A stretch of DNA of 64,000 nt from Actinophytocola sp963727495 (GTDB lineage Bacteria; Actinomycetota; Actinomycetes; Mycobacteriales; Pseudonocardiaceae), in the NCBI GenBank assembly GCA_963727495.1, contig CAVSGQ010000006.1, positions 1,984,001-2,048,000 on the forward strand. The letters are read 5' to 3'. The first letter of the stretch is position 1, and each line of letters opens with the position of its first letter. The translations under genes were made by a program, and so were the position numbers. Shown piece after piece: positions 1 through 8,049 of this stretch. Below the pieces are notes generated by a model. The model was given only the letters and a program-made list of their open reading frames with translations. It ran no database searches and had not been told where the DNA came from.

Positions 1-1
1 C

Positions 2-1159
2 CGCGAGGCGATCCCGGTGACCTTCGACGACCGGGTGGTCGCGGTGCTCTCGCGGGAGACGGACCTGGCGGTGCCGCGGGTGCCGAGCTCGCTGGAGATC
101 GCCTACCTGGGCATCGCCGCGGACCTGTGCCAGATGGTGGCCGACGGCAGCTTCCCGACCTCCGAGCCGGCCGCGGACGTGCACACGAGCCCGCGCGTGG
201 GCGACGGCCTGATCCGCCTGGACAACACCGGTGCGGTGGCGTTCGCCTCGCCGAACGCGCAGTCCGCGTACCACCGGATGGGCCACCCCGCCGAGCTCGT
301 CGGCGTGCGGCTGGCGCCGCTGACCCGCGGGCTGATCGCGGATCCCTTCGACGCCACCGAGATCGCCCAGCGGATCCTGGCCGCGCTGGACGGGCAGCCG
401 AGCATGCGCGCGGAGGCGGAGTCCCGCCGCGGTGCCGCGGTGCTGTTCCGTGCGCTGCCGCTGCGTCCGGGCGGGAAGGCGGCCGGCGCGCTGGTGCTGG
501 TCCGTGACGTGACCGAGGTGCGGCGGCGGGACCGCGCGCTGATGTCGAAGGACGCGACGATCCGGGAGATCCATCACCGGGTGAAGAACAACCTGCAGAC
601 CGTGGCGGCGTTGCTGCGCCTGCAGTCCCGGCGCACGGCGAGCGAGGAGGCGCGCGCCGCGCTGAGCGAGTCGGTGCGCCGGGTGGCCGCGATCGCGATG
701 GTGCACGAGGCGCTGTCGACGTCGGTGGACGAGCGGGTGGACTTCAACTCCTTGGTGGACAAGGTGATCCCGGTCGTCGGCGACGTGGCGGTCGCGGAGA
801 ACCACGTGCGGGTGCGGCGCACCGGGCAGTTCGGCGTGGTGGCCGCGGAGGTGGCGACGCCGCTGGTGATGGTGCTGACCGAACTGGTGCAGAACGCCGT
901 CGAGCACGCCTACCCGCCCGGGGTCTCCGGCGAGGTCGAGGTGTCGGCGGAGCGGTCCGCGCGCTGGCTGGACGTCATCGTGTCCGACGACGGCCGGGGA
1001 CTGCCGAAGGGCTTCTCCCTGGAGCGGTCCAACGGTCTGGGACTGCAGATCGTGCGCACCCTGGTGGAGTCCGAACTACGCGGCTCGCTGTCCATGCGCC
1101 GCCGAACCCGCGGCGGCACCGAGGCCGTCCTCCGGGTCCCGCTCTCCCACCGCCGCTGA
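2..1159 (+). CDS. pdtaS: Sensor histidine kinase PdtaS (5' end outside window)
   Basis: This is a cytosolic sensor kinase of the HisKA_2 class. In actinobacteria PdtaS phosphorylates the RNA-binding antiterminator PdtaR. The frame is open to the left edge, so the start codon and part of the N-terminal GAF-like domain are missing. A PAS-like segment follows at roughly residues 60-175 of the visible part. The dimerisation/phosphoacceptor motif EIHHRVKNNLQT supplies the phosphorylated histidine. A HATPase follows with N-box ELVQNAVEH, G1 DDGRGLP and G2 GLGLQIV. There is no membrane segment. Convergent whiB1 downstream matches the Mycobacterium tuberculosis neighbourhood (Rv3220c next to whiB1, Rv3219), which supports the name. 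The GTG at 17 is in frame but is probably internal. Confidence 0.9.
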   Translation, partial: REAIPVTFDDRVVAVLSRETDLAVPRVPSSLEIAYLGIAADLCQMVADGSFPTSEPAADVHTSPRVGDGLIRLDNTGAVAFASPNAQSAYHRMGHPAELVGVRLAPLTRGLIADPFDATEIAQRILAALDGQPSMRAEAESRRGAAVLFRALPLRPGGKAAGALVLVRDVTEVRRRDRALMSKDATIREIHHRVKNNLQTVAALLRLQSRRTASEEARAALSESVRRVAAIAMVHEALSTSVDERVDFNSLVDKVIPVVGDVAVAENHVRVRRTGQFGVVAAEVATPLVMVLTELVQNAVEHAYPPGVSGEVEVSAERSARWLDVIVSDDGRGLPKGFSLERSNGLGLQIVRTLVESELRGSLSMRRRTRGGTEAVLRVPLSHRR

Positions 1160-1183
1160 CCCCCGCAACCCCCGAAACCCCGC

Positions 1184-1371
1184 GTGTCCGACGTTCCGGA
1201 CCCGCGTGTCCGACGTTCCGGACCCGCGTGTCCGACGTTCCGGACCCGCGTGTCCAACGTTGGACTCCGGACCCGCGAATGTTGGACTCGCTGGTCGCGG
1301 GGGTTGGACTCGCTGGTCGCGGGGGTTGGACTCGCGGGTCGCGGGGGTTGGACTCGCGAGGTCCGGGAACA
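1184..1371. repeat. Inverted pair of 22-bp tandem arrays between convergent genes
   Basis: Three 22-bp units containing GTCCGACGTTCCGGACC begin at 1184, 1206 and 1228. The palindrome TCCAACGTTGGA lies at 1253-1264. Four 22-bp units containing GGACTCGC(T/G)GGTCGCGG then begin at 1284, 1306, 1328 and 1350. The right-hand unit resembles the reverse complement of the left-hand one, so the array could fold into a large cruciform or RNA hairpin. It lies between the 3' ends of pdtaS and whiB1. I infer a role in stopping convergent transcription. No coding function is credible: the ORFs here simply follow the 22-bp period. Confidence 0.75.
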
Positions 1372-1373
1372 CG

Positions 1374-1403
1374 AAGGCCCGGTTCCCTGGGGAACCGGGC
1401 CTT
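1374..1403. terminator. Bidirectional hairpin terminator
   Basis: A perfect inverted repeat has 14-bp arms (AAGGCCCGGTTCCC and its complement) around a 2-nt loop, placed just after the whiB1 stop codon. It is flanked by A's on one side and T's on the other, so it can end transcription in both directions. Confidence 0.85.
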
Positions 1404-1418
1404 GTGGCGTTTGCTTGG

Positions 1419-1673
1419 TCAGGCGTTGCTGCTCGTTCGCGTACGGGCGCTGCGCCGCTTGAGAGCGCGTCGCTCGTCCTCGCTCATCCCGCCCCACACG
1501 CCTGCGTCCTGGCCACTCTGCAGCGCCCAGGTCAGGCAGTTGGAAGCGACGGTGCAGCGGTGGCAAACGGCCTTCGCCTGGGCGACCTGCAATATGGCCG
1601 GACCGCTGGTCCCCACGGGGAAGAACAGCTCAGGGTCCTCGTCACGGCAGGCCGCGCGGTGGCGCCAGTCCAT
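1419..1673 (-). CDS. whiB1: WhiB family iron-sulfur regulator, WhiB1-like
   Basis: This 84-residue protein has the four cysteines that bind the 4Fe-4S cluster: C9, C37, C40 and C46 (CHRC in the middle pair). The turn motif GVWGG and the basic tail KRRSARTR follow, used for contact with sigma factor and DNA. WhiB1 is an essential, nitric-oxide-sensitive regulator that binds the housekeeping sigma factor. Length and N-terminus (MDWRHRAACRDEDPELFF) match WhiB1 closely, as does its position beside pdtaS. A CRP-like site lies about 70 bp upstream of the start codon and probably controls it. Confidence 0.93.
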   Translation of the reverse strand: MDWRHRAACRDEDPELFFPVGTSGPAILQVAQAKAVCHRCTVASNCLTWALQSGQDAGVWGGMSEDERRALKRRSARTRTSSNA

Positions 1674-1741
1674 TTCTACTTGCTCCTCGCTTTGGGCGCG
1701 TTCCGATGCGCCTCTGTCGTCAACCGGTCGTTTGGGGTGCT

Positions 1742-1757
1742 TGTGAATGCTTTCACG
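1742..1757. promoter_or_regulatory. CRP-like binding site upstream of whiB1
   Basis: TGTGAATGCTTTCACG matches the CRP consensus TGTGA-N6-TCACA at nine of ten fixed positions. It sits 69-84 bp upstream of the whiB1 start. In M. tuberculosis whiB1 is controlled by the cAMP receptor protein Rv3676, so the site is expected here; binding itself is inferred. Confidence 0.7.
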
Positions 1758-1913
1758 AACCAGCCATATGTCAAGGGTTCTTCATCAGCCCGTACGTGAA
1801 CTCACCCAAAAGATCGACGTCAGAGGCTTGCGGATGCGTTGCGTAACAATCAGGTCACAGCTGCATCTCGCGGTTCGCCACCGTCCGTCGACCAATTCAC
1901 GAGCAGTACGGGG

Positions 1914-2846
1914 TTACCCGACGACGGCGAGGGCATGCCGCACGGACGCGATTCGTACGCAGGTCCGCTCCCCGATGAGATCCCCGTCGCACTGCACGCG
2001 GACCGGCTCGGGACTGGTGATCGTCAGCATCGGGACGTCGTCGCGGCGGAAGAGTTTGCGGCCGCGCTGCTCACCCTTGCGGCTGATCGCCTGTCGGAGA
2101 TGCCGCAGCACCGTCGGTAGACGAAGGCTGTGCAGCGCGAAGACTCCGAGATCGGTGTCGAACCCGCACCCGCGGTTGAGGTGGATCGCCCGCGCGCCGA
2201 GGTAGGTCCACGGGTCCGTGTTGGACACGAAGACCAGCCGCAGCCCGGAAACCGGCTCCTCGCCGGGAATCTCGACGGTCAGCTGCGGGCGGCCGTGTGC
2301 GGGCTTGAGGTACTGGGTCGTCGCGACCCGGGTGTACAGCGCGGGGCTCGCCTTCTTGCCGCGCTTGCGATCCACCTCCGCGACGACGTCCGCGTCCCAC
2401 CCGACGCCCGCGCTGAACGTGAACCACCGCGCGGGCCCGGAGCCGTCGGCGTCGACGCGGCCGAGGTTGACCCGGCGGTGGCGGCGTTCCTCCAGCGCGT
2501 GCAGCAGCAGGTGGGTCGCGTCGACCGGGTCGCGCGGCAGCCCCAGCGAGCGCGCGAACACGTTCGCCGAGCCGCCCGGCACGATGCCGAGCATCGGCAG
2601 CGTGTCGCGCGGGCCGTTCGCCAGCAGGCCGTTGACCACCTCGTTCACCGTGCCGTCGCCGCCGTGCGCGACGACCAGGTCCGCGCCGTCCATCGCGGCC
2701 TGCGCGGCCGCCGCCATCGCGTGCCCGCGGTAGTCGGTCTCCAGGATCTCCAGCTTCACCTCGCTGGCCAGCGCGTGCGCCAGCACGTCCCGGCCGGCCG
2801 CCGTGGTCGCCGTCGCTTTCGGGTTGACCACCAGGACTGCGCGCAT
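1914..2846 (-). CDS. Diacylglycerol/lipid kinase family protein
   Basis: This 310-residue protein has the DAGK catalytic fold. It starts MRAVLVVNPKA (phosphate-binding strand), then VVAHGGDGTVNEVVNG (the GGDGT nucleotide-binding motif), then GIVPGGSANVFAR. Such proteins phosphorylate diacylglycerol or related lipids with ATP at the membrane surface; the substrate cannot be read from sequence. The ATG giving MRAVLVV was chosen because longer forms lack family similarity. It lies upstream of whiB1 on the same strand, in the position of Rv3218 in mycobacteria, with about 240 bp between them. Confidence 0.85.
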   Translation of the reverse strand: MRAVLVVNPKATATTAAGRDVLAHALASEVKLEILETDYRGHAMAAAAQAAMDGADLVVAHGGDGTVNEVVNGLLANGPRDTLPMLGIVPGGSANVFARSLGLPRDPVDATHLLLHALEERRHRRVNLGRVDADGSGPARWFTFSAGVGWDADVVAEVDRKRGKKASPALYTRVATTQYLKPAHGRPQLTVEIPGEEPVSGLRLVFVSNTDPWTYLGARAIHLNRGCGFDTDLGVFALHSLRLPTVLRHLRQAISRKGEQRGRKLFRRDDVPMLTITSPEPVRVQCDGDLIGERTCVRIASVRHALAVVG

Positions 2847-2928
2847 GCTCGCAGCGTAGGCGAGTCCGGCGCGGGGTGGCGGGCTACGATCCACCCGGAC
2901 CCGCCCCCCGCCGACGAAGGACCCGCGC

Positions 2929-3345
2929 GTGCGCCTCGACTCCGACGCCCCGCCGACCGTCCGCGGCGCCGGGCTCCTCGTCGGTCTGCAGGGGCTGGCC
3001 GGGCTGGCGTTCGCGGTCGCGCTGCTGGTCCGCGCGTTCGGCGGCGCGTCCACGCCGGGCAACAACGTCTTCGGCGAGGCCGGCTACTTCGCCGTGCTGG
3101 GCGGCGCGGTGGTGCTCGTCGGGGTCGCCCTGGTGCTGGGCAAGCACTGGGCGCGCAGCCCGGCGGTGGTCGTGGAGTTGCTGCTGCTCGGCGTCGCCTG
3201 GTACGCGGCGGGCCCGTCCGGACGACCCGCGATCGGCGTACCGGTCGGCGTGCTCTGCGTGGTCGTGCTGTACCTGCTCTTCACCGCCCGCTCCCGCGCA
3301 TGGTCGATGGGACTGGACGACGAGGACACGACTAACGGCGGGTAG
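2929..3345 (+). CDS. Conserved four-helix membrane protein (Rv3217c-like)
   Basis: This 138-residue protein shows four hydrophobic segments, at about residues 13-35, 50-70, 78-95 and 100-118, and an acidic C-terminus (GLDDEDTTNGG). The start is a GTG, giving MRLDSDAPP. Function is unknown. Its place beside the lipid kinase and whiB1 matches the mycobacterial integral membrane gene Rv3217c. It is transcribed divergently from the kinase, with 82 bp between the start codons. Confidence 0.7.
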   Translation: MRLDSDAPPTVRGAGLLVGLQGLAGLAFAVALLVRAFGGASTPGNNVFGEAGYFAVLGGAVVLVGVALVLGKHWARSPAVVVELLLLGVAWYAAGPSGRPAIGVPVGVLCVVVLYLLFTARSRAWSMGLDDEDTTNGG

Positions 3346-3429
3346 TGGATCACCCTCGTACGAGTGACCCTGATGGGGTTCCTTGTCCCTGCTCCGCGGC
3401 GTGTGGCCGCGGATACGAGGTGATTCTCA

Positions 3430-4167
3430 ATGCGTCTTGTTCGTGTCGGGGCGGCCCTTCTGGGCGCGGCGGCAGTCGCGCTCGGCATCGTGTCGGCGAC
3501 GGGAGCGGCCTCCGCCGACCAGAACGGTGATGTCGGGCCGGCGATCATCGACGGTGGTTACGCGGACAACGCGCCGTGGGCGGCGCGGCTGTTCGTCAAC
3601 GGCCAGGAGAACTGCTCGGCGACGATCATCGCGCCGACCTGGATCCTGACCGCCTCGCACTGCGTGGCGAGCAGCGGCACCTACACCTTCCACATCGGCA
3701 GCCTGGACCAGACCCAGGGCGAGACGGCGACCGGGGTGAACATCCAGGTCAACCCGTCGGCCGACATCGCGCTGGTCGAGCTCGACCACGCGGTGAACGC
3801 CACCTACTCGCCGCTGGGCACCTCCGACGCGGTCGGCGTCGGGCAGACGGTGCAGGTCTACGGCTGGGGCGCGACCTGCACCGACCAGCCCGAGATCAAC
3901 TGCCAGTCGCAGCTGCTCAAGGTCGCCAACGTGGGCGTGAGCTCGGTCGGCTGCTCGGACTACGTCGGCGGCGTCGCCGTGTGTGCCAACCGGATCGACG
4001 GCATCACCGCGGGCGGCGACTCCGGCGGGCCGATGTTCGCCACCAGCCCGGCCGACGGCGGCTACTACCAGGTCGGCGTGGCCTCCACCAGCGACCGGCA
4101 GAGCTTCACGGCCTACACCAACATCACCCGGTACCGCGACTGGATCGCCGGCATCGCCGGCGTCTGA
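3430..4167 (+). CDS. Secreted trypsin-like serine protease (S1 family)
   Basis: This 245-residue precursor begins with a signal peptide (basic MRLVR, a hydrophobic stretch to about residue 25, cleavage probably after AASA). The chymotrypsin triad is complete: H77 in TASHC, D112 in ADIAL and S198 in GGDSGGP. The oxyanion-hole context GDSGGP is intact. Cysteines at 62/78 and other pairs allow disulfides. Length is normal for the family. It is probably exported by Sec and cleaves extracellular proteins; the residue feeding the S1 pocket was not assigned. The gene stands alone and ends at a strong hairpin shared with the convergent TetR gene. Confidence 0.9.
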   Translation: MRLVRVGAALLGAAAVALGIVSATGAASADQNGDVGPAIIDGGYADNAPWAARLFVNGQENCSATIIAPTWILTASHCVASSGTYTFHIGSLDQTQGETATGVNIQVNPSADIALVELDHAVNATYSPLGTSDAVGVGQTVQVYGWGATCTDQPEINCQSQLLKVANVGVSSVGCSDYVGGVAVCANRIDGITAGGDSGGPMFATSPADGGYYQVGVASTSDRQSFTAYTNITRYRDWIAGIAGV

Positions 4168-4182
4168 CGGACGGCCGAACCC

Positions 4183-4216
4183 GAACGCCGCGTCCGGTAT
4201 CCCGGGCGCGGCGTTC
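4183..4216. terminator. Bidirectional hairpin terminator
   Basis: Perfect 10-bp arms GAACGCCGCG / CGCGGCGTTC flank a 14-nt loop between the convergent protease and TetR genes. Confidence 0.8.
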
Positions 4217-4221
4217 GCCCG

Positions 4222-4695
4222 TCAGTCCTCCCGCGCGCGCAGTCCCGCGATGACGAGCCCGACCATGCGCCGCGCGTCGTAGCGCGGGTCGTTGTCCGCG
4301 CCGATGCAGAGGTTGCCGACGCCGCGCATCAGTTCGACGGCGTCCGTGTCGGGCCGGATCTCGCCCGCCGCGGCGGCCGCGTCGAGCAGCCGGGCGCACG
4401 CCGGGACGAGCCGGTCGAGGAAGTAGGCGTGCAGGGTCGCGAAGGCGGCGTCGTCGGACTGCAACGCCTCGGCGAGGCCGTGCTTGGTGGCCAGGAAGTC
4501 GACGAAGAGGTCGATCCACCGCGCCAGGGCGGCGTGCGGCGAGTCGCTGTCCGCCAGCAGCGCCGGACCTGCCTCGGCGCAGGCGTCGACCTGGTGGCGG
4601 TAGACGGCGACGATGAGGTCGGCCCGCGTCGGGAAGTGGCGGTAGATCGTGCCGACGCCGACGCCGGCCCGGGCGGCGATGTCGCGCACGGGCAC
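4222..4695 (-). CDS. TetR family repressor, N-terminus uncertain
   Basis: This is a TetR-type DNA-binding protein with helix-turn-helix RDIAARAGVGVGTIYRHFPTR and a ligand-binding C-terminal domain (157 residues from the GTG used here). The homologous region clearly begins earlier: the same frame encodes ARRNEKPLLDAAAAAFVASG up to 4824, helix 1 of the TetR fold, but contains no ATG, GTG or TTG before a stop. A single-base error near the 5' end would explain this, since the divergent gene next door carries several. It faces an aldo-keto reductase across two palindromes and probably represses it and itself. Confidence 0.8.
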   Translation of the reverse strand: MPVRDIAARAGVGVGTIYRHFPTRADLIVAVYRHQVDACAEAGPALLADSDSPHAALARWIDLFVDFLATKHGLAEALQSDDAAFATLHAYFLDRLVPACARLLDAAAAAGEIRPDTDAVELMRGVGNLCIGADNDPRYDARRMVGLVIAGLRARED

Positions 4696-4848
4696 GTCGA
4701 CGCCGGATGCGACGAACGCCGCGGCGGCCGCGTCGAGCAGGGGCTTCTCGTTGCGCCGGGCGTCGGCCCGCTTCCGCGGCGCCGGCGATCCCGATCCGCC
4801 TGTCGACTGTCGACCACCGCGCGGCTACCTCCGGTCACACTTGGCAAA

Positions 4849-4890
4849 CGGAACAGTGTTCCGTATGTTGGTTAGCGGAACACGGTTCCG
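4849..4890. promoter_or_regulatory. Tandem TetR operators between tetR and aldo-keto reductase
   Basis: Two 15-bp palindromes, CGGAACAGTGTTCCG (4849-4863) and CGGAACACGGTTCCG (4876-4890), are spaced 27 bp centre to centre in the divergent promoter region. Their form and position fit binding by the adjacent TetR protein; binding is inferred. Confidence 0.8.
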
Positions 4891-4940
4891 CTTGTTCAGG
4901 ATGCCAGAACCCCCGCTTCGGGTCTCAAGGAGGAACACTC

Positions 4941-5961
4941 ATGCAGTACCGCACCCTGGGCCGCACCGGCGTGCAGGTCAGCACCCTCGTGCTGGGCGCG
5001 ATGAACTTCAGCCAGCCTGGGACGCACCACCCAGGACGAGGTCGACGCCATCGTCGACGCCGCTCTGGACGGCGGGATCAACCTGTCGACACCGCCGACA
5101 TGTACAGCCAGGGCGAGTCGGAGGAGATGGTCGGCAAGGCCATCGCCGGCCGCCGCGACGACATCGTGCTGGCCACGAAGGCGGGCATGCCGATGGGCGA
5201 GGAGCGCAACCACCAGGGCGGTTCGCGCCGCTGGCTGGTCACCGAGCTGGACAACAGCCTGCGCCGCCTGGGCGTCGACCACGTCGATCTCTACCAGATC
5301 CACCGGTGGGACCCGCGGACCAGCGACGAGGAGACGCTGTCGGCGCTGACCGACCTGCAGCGCGCGGGGAAGATCCGCTACTTCGGCTCCTCGACGTTCC
5401 CCGCCTACCGCATCGTGCAGGCCAGTGGGCCGCCCGCGAGAACCACCTGGGCCGGTACGTCACCGAGCAGCCCAGCTACTCGATCCTGCAGCGCGGGATC
5501 GAGACCCACGTGCTGCCGGTGACCGAGCAGTACGGGCTCGGCGTGCTGGCGTGGAGCCCGCTGGCCTCGGGCTGGCTGTCGGGCGCGATCCGCGAGGGCC
5601 GGGAGATCACCACCAACCGCGTCGACGGTCCTGCCGGAGCGCTTCGACACCGCCGTCCCCGCCAACCGGGCCAGGCTCGACGCCGTCGAGCGGCTGGCCA
5701 AGGTCGCCGACGAGGCCGGCCTGACCATGATCCAGCTCGCGCTCGGGTTCGTGACCGCGCACCCGGCCGTGACCAGCGCGCTCATCGGCCCGCGCACCAC
5801 TGGACCACCTGCGCTCGCAACTCGCCGCCGCCGACACCGTGCTGTCCGCCGACGTGCTCGACGCGATCGACGCGATCGTCGCTCCCGGCGTCGACCTCGC
5901 CGCGCACGAGAAGCACGACACGCCCCCCGCGCTGCTCGACCCGGCGCTGCGGCGCCGCTGA
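4941..5961 (+). CDS. Aldo/keto reductase, frame interrupted by indels
   Basis: This NADPH-dependent aldo-keto reductase of about 340 residues starts at an ATG behind the ribosome site AAGGAGG. Visible pieces in order are MQYRTLGRTGVQVSTLVLG, DTADMYSQGESEE (Asp and Tyr of the catalytic tetrad), VLATKAGM, DLYQIHRWD (catalytic His region) and a C-terminal cofactor-binding part with VTSALIGPRT. About five single-base indels, near 5018, 5085, 5425, 5630 and 5800, break the frame, with a net gain of one base. All domains are present and in order, so sequence errors are likelier than decay. The paired TetR operators upstream suggest induction by an electrophile or drug; the substrate is unknown. Confidence 0.8.
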
Positions 5962-5985
5962 CCACCGCCAGGCCGTCGCGACACG

Positions 5986-6540
5986 TCAGGACCGCCCATG
6001 CCCTACCCCGCAGGCGTCGCGTGCTGGGTCGCCGACGAGCTCATCGCCCGGGCCGGCTGGCGCGCCGCCCAGCCGCCGCAGTGCCTCGTCGGTGAGCCGG
6101 AACACCGTCCACTCGTCCATCGCCACCGCGCCGAGCGACTTGTAGAAGCCGATCGCGGGCGCGTTCCAGTCCAGCACCCACCACTCCAGCCGCGCGTACC
6201 CGCGCGCCACGCACTCCTCGGCGAGCGCGGCCAGCAGCGCCCTGCCCAGCCCGTCGCCGCGGGCACGCGGGCGGACGTAGAGGTCCTCGAGGTAGATGCC
6301 GTGCGTGCCGCGCCAGGTGGAGAAGTTCAGGAACCACAGGGCACATCCGACGACCTCACCGTCCACTTCGGCCACGTGGCCGAACAGGGCCGGCGCGGGC
6401 GCGAACAAGGCGGCGCGCAGCTGCGCGGAGGTCAGGTGGCACTCCCGCGGCGCGCGCTCGTACTCGGCGAGCTCGTACACCAGGCCGACCACCGCGTCCA
6501 CATCGGACTCACGCACCCGGCGGACCCGTGGATCCGGCAT
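5986..6540 (-). CDS. GNAT family N-acetyltransferase
   Basis: This 184-residue GNAT-fold enzyme transfers acetyl from acetyl-CoA to an amine. The pattern LVYELAEYERAP near the N-terminus, LEDLYVRPRARGDGLGRALL (acetyl-CoA pyrophosphate loop) and WNAPAIGFYKSLGA resemble diamine/spermidine-type acetyltransferases. The substrate is a guess. The C-terminus runs about 20 residues past the usual domain end. It lies 9 bp downstream of the histidine phosphatase gene and is probably cotranscribed with it. Confidence 0.85.
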   Translation of the reverse strand: MPDPRVRRVRESDVDAVVGLVYELAEYERAPRECHLTSAQLRAALFAPAPALFGHVAEVDGEVVGCALWFLNFSTWRGTHGIYLEDLYVRPRARGDGLGRALLAALAEECVARGYARLEWWVLDWNAPAIGFYKSLGAVAMDEWTVFRLTDEALRRLGGAPAGPGDELVGDPARDACGVGHGRS

Positions 6541-6549
6541 GCTGTCACC

Positions 6550-7140
6550 TCACTCCGGTGCCGGCGGCACGTTCAGCCGCTTGACCTGCGGCGTGCCGCG
6601 CTCGTCGCCGAGCACCGAGATCGCGGCCGCCTCCAGCCCGAAGTGGACGCCGGCCCGCGGTGGCAGGCCGAGCCAGGACGCGACCAGGACGCGGCTGAAG
6701 TGCCCGTGCCCCACCAGGATGACATCGCCGTCCGGCAGTGCCGCGCGCGCCCGCTCGATCACCCGCGCCGCGCGGGCGCCGACCTGCTCCGCGGTCTCGC
6801 CGCCGGGCGAGGGGTGCGTCCACAGCGTCCAGCCGGGCACGGTCTCGCGGATCTGCGGCGTGGACATGCCCTCGTAGTCGCCGTAGTGCCACTCGGCGAG
6901 GTCCTCGGTGACCAGGTCGACGGTGAGCCCGGCGAGCTCCGCGGTGCGCAGCGCCCGGGTGCGCGGGCTGGACGCGACGAGTGCGGGCCGCTCGCCGCCG
7001 CGCAGGGCGCCGAGCAGGCGTCCCGCGCTGCCGGCCAGGCGGGCGCCGGTGGAGGTCAGCGGGAGGTCTGTCCGGCTCGTGTGCCGGCCGTCCCGTGACC
7101 ACTCGGTCTCGCCGTGCCGCAACAGGTACACCGCGGTCAT
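6550..7140 (-). CDS. Histidine phosphatase family protein (phosphoglycerate mutase-like)
   Basis: This 196-residue enzyme has the phosphohistidine motif LLRHGETEW at residues 6-14, with SSPRTRALRTAELA following and the second catalytic His in ILVGHGHFSR. Such small monomeric members are usually broad phosphatases rather than glycolytic mutases. It starts at the ATG facing the DUF4442 gene and precedes the acetyltransferase in a two-gene unit. Confidence 0.87.
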   Translation of the reverse strand: MTAVYLLRHGETEWSRDGRHTSRTDLPLTSTGARLAGSAGRLLGALRGGERPALVASSPRTRALRTAELAGLTVDLVTEDLAEWHYGDYEGMSTPQIRETVPGWTLWTHPSPGGETAEQVGARAARVIERARAALPDGDVILVGHGHFSRVLVASWLGLPPRAGVHFGLEAAAISVLGDERGTPQVKRLNVPPAPE

Positions 7141-7193
7141 GGGCCCTCCCGCCGGTGGTGGTCAGCGATGTTACTGACTGGTAGCTTAGTGCG

Positions 7194-7667
7194 GTGACGC
7201 GCACTCTGACGATGTGGCGGCGGCTTGCCGACCGCCCGCTCGGCAAGCGACTGTTCTCGGCGGCCGTGGTGGCTCGCGCGCCGTACTTCGGCACGATCCT
7301 GCCGACCGTCGAGACGATGGTGCCCGGCCACTGCGAGGTCCGCGCGCCGAAGTGGTGGGGCGTGCACAACCACATCGGGACCTTCCACGCGATCGCGGCG
7401 TGCAACCTGGCGGAGATCACCATGGGCATGCTCGCCGAGGCGACCGTGCCGCCGACCCACCGCTGGATCCCGAAGGGGATGACCGTCGCGTACCTGGCGA
7501 AGGCCACCACGAGCCTGCGCGCCGAGGCCGTGCTCGACGATCTGCCCGAGTTCGGCGACGAGCCGTTCGAGCTGACCGTGCCGGTGTCGATCCGGGACGG
7601 TGCGGGCACGGAGGTCGTCCACGCGGACATCACCATCTGGATCACGAGGAACGCGGCGCGTACATGA
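7194..7667 (+). CDS. DUF4442 hotdog-fold protein (thioesterase-like)
   Basis: This 157-residue protein has the hotdog arrangement typical of PaaI/YiiD-like acyl-CoA thioesterases. The central helix is NHIGTFHAIAACNLAEITMG and the strand region KGMTVAYLAKATT follows. The exact activity is not established for DUF4442. A -10-like TAGCTT lies six bases before the GTG start, so the mRNA may be leaderless. The 3' end overlaps the convergent ynfA-type gene by 26 bp. Confidence 0.75.
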   Translation: MTRTLTMWRRLADRPLGKRLFSAAVVARAPYFGTILPTVETMVPGHCEVRAPKWWGVHNHIGTFHAIAACNLAEITMGMLAEATVPPTHRWIPKGMTVAYLAKATTSLRAEAVLDDLPEFGDEPFELTVPVSIRDGAGTEVVHADITIWITRNAART

Positions 7668-7977
7668 TGACGGCCACGCCGGCCAGGCAGAGGGCGGCGC
7701 CCAGGTAGTCCCAGCGGTCCGGCCGGAACCCGTCCGCGACGATGCCCCAGGCCAGCGACCCGGCCACGAACACGCCGCCGTACGCGGCGAGGATGCGGCC
7801 GAAGTGCGGGTCGGGCTGGAACGTGGCCACGAAGCCGTACGCGCCGAGCGCGAGCACCCCGGCGGCGACCCACCACAGGCCGCGGTCCTCGCGCCAGCCC
7901 TGCCACACCAGCCAGGCGCCGCCGATCTCGGCGAGCGCGGCGAGGACGAACAGGACCAGCGAGCGGACGACGGTCAT
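7642..7977 (-). CDS. YnfA family (UPF0060) small membrane protein
   Basis: This 111-residue protein has four predicted helices and the UPF0060 signature GGAWLVWQGWRE plus YGGVFVAGSLAWG and DYLGAALCLAGV. The family resembles small multidrug resistance transporters in size and topology; its role is not firmly known. A nine-codon ORF (MPSRVPPA and stop) starts at 8000 and its TGA overlaps this ATG, so translation could be coupled to a leaderless mini-ORF. Confidence 0.85.
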   Translation of the reverse strand: MTVVRSLVLFVLAALAEIGGAWLVWQGWREDRGLWWVAAGVLALGAYGFVATFQPDPHFGRILAAYGGVFVAGSLAWGIVADGFRPDRWDYLGAALCLAGVAVIMYAPRSS

Positions 7978-8006
7978 GCGGGCGGGACCCGGGACGGCAT
8001 GGGTCC

Positions 8007-8042
8007 ACGGTAGCCGGGTGTGTCGGACCGTCCGGCTACCGT
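8007..8042. promoter_or_regulatory. Mirror-symmetric divergent promoter
   Basis: Inverted 11-bp arms ACGGTAGCCGG / CCGGCTACCGT place an identical TACCGT (TANNNT, -10-like) on each strand. Each lies six or seven bases before a start codon: the DUF3224 ATG at 8050 and the mini-ORF ATG at 8000. Both transcripts could be leaderless and under shared control. Confidence 0.55.
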
Positions 8043-8049
8043 GCGCGCC

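Noticed and set aside
1184..1799. Several plus-strand ORFs of 92-197 codons beginning MSDVPDPRV
   Set aside because: They start at each 22-bp repeat unit and run antisense through whiB1; they reflect the repeat period, not genes.
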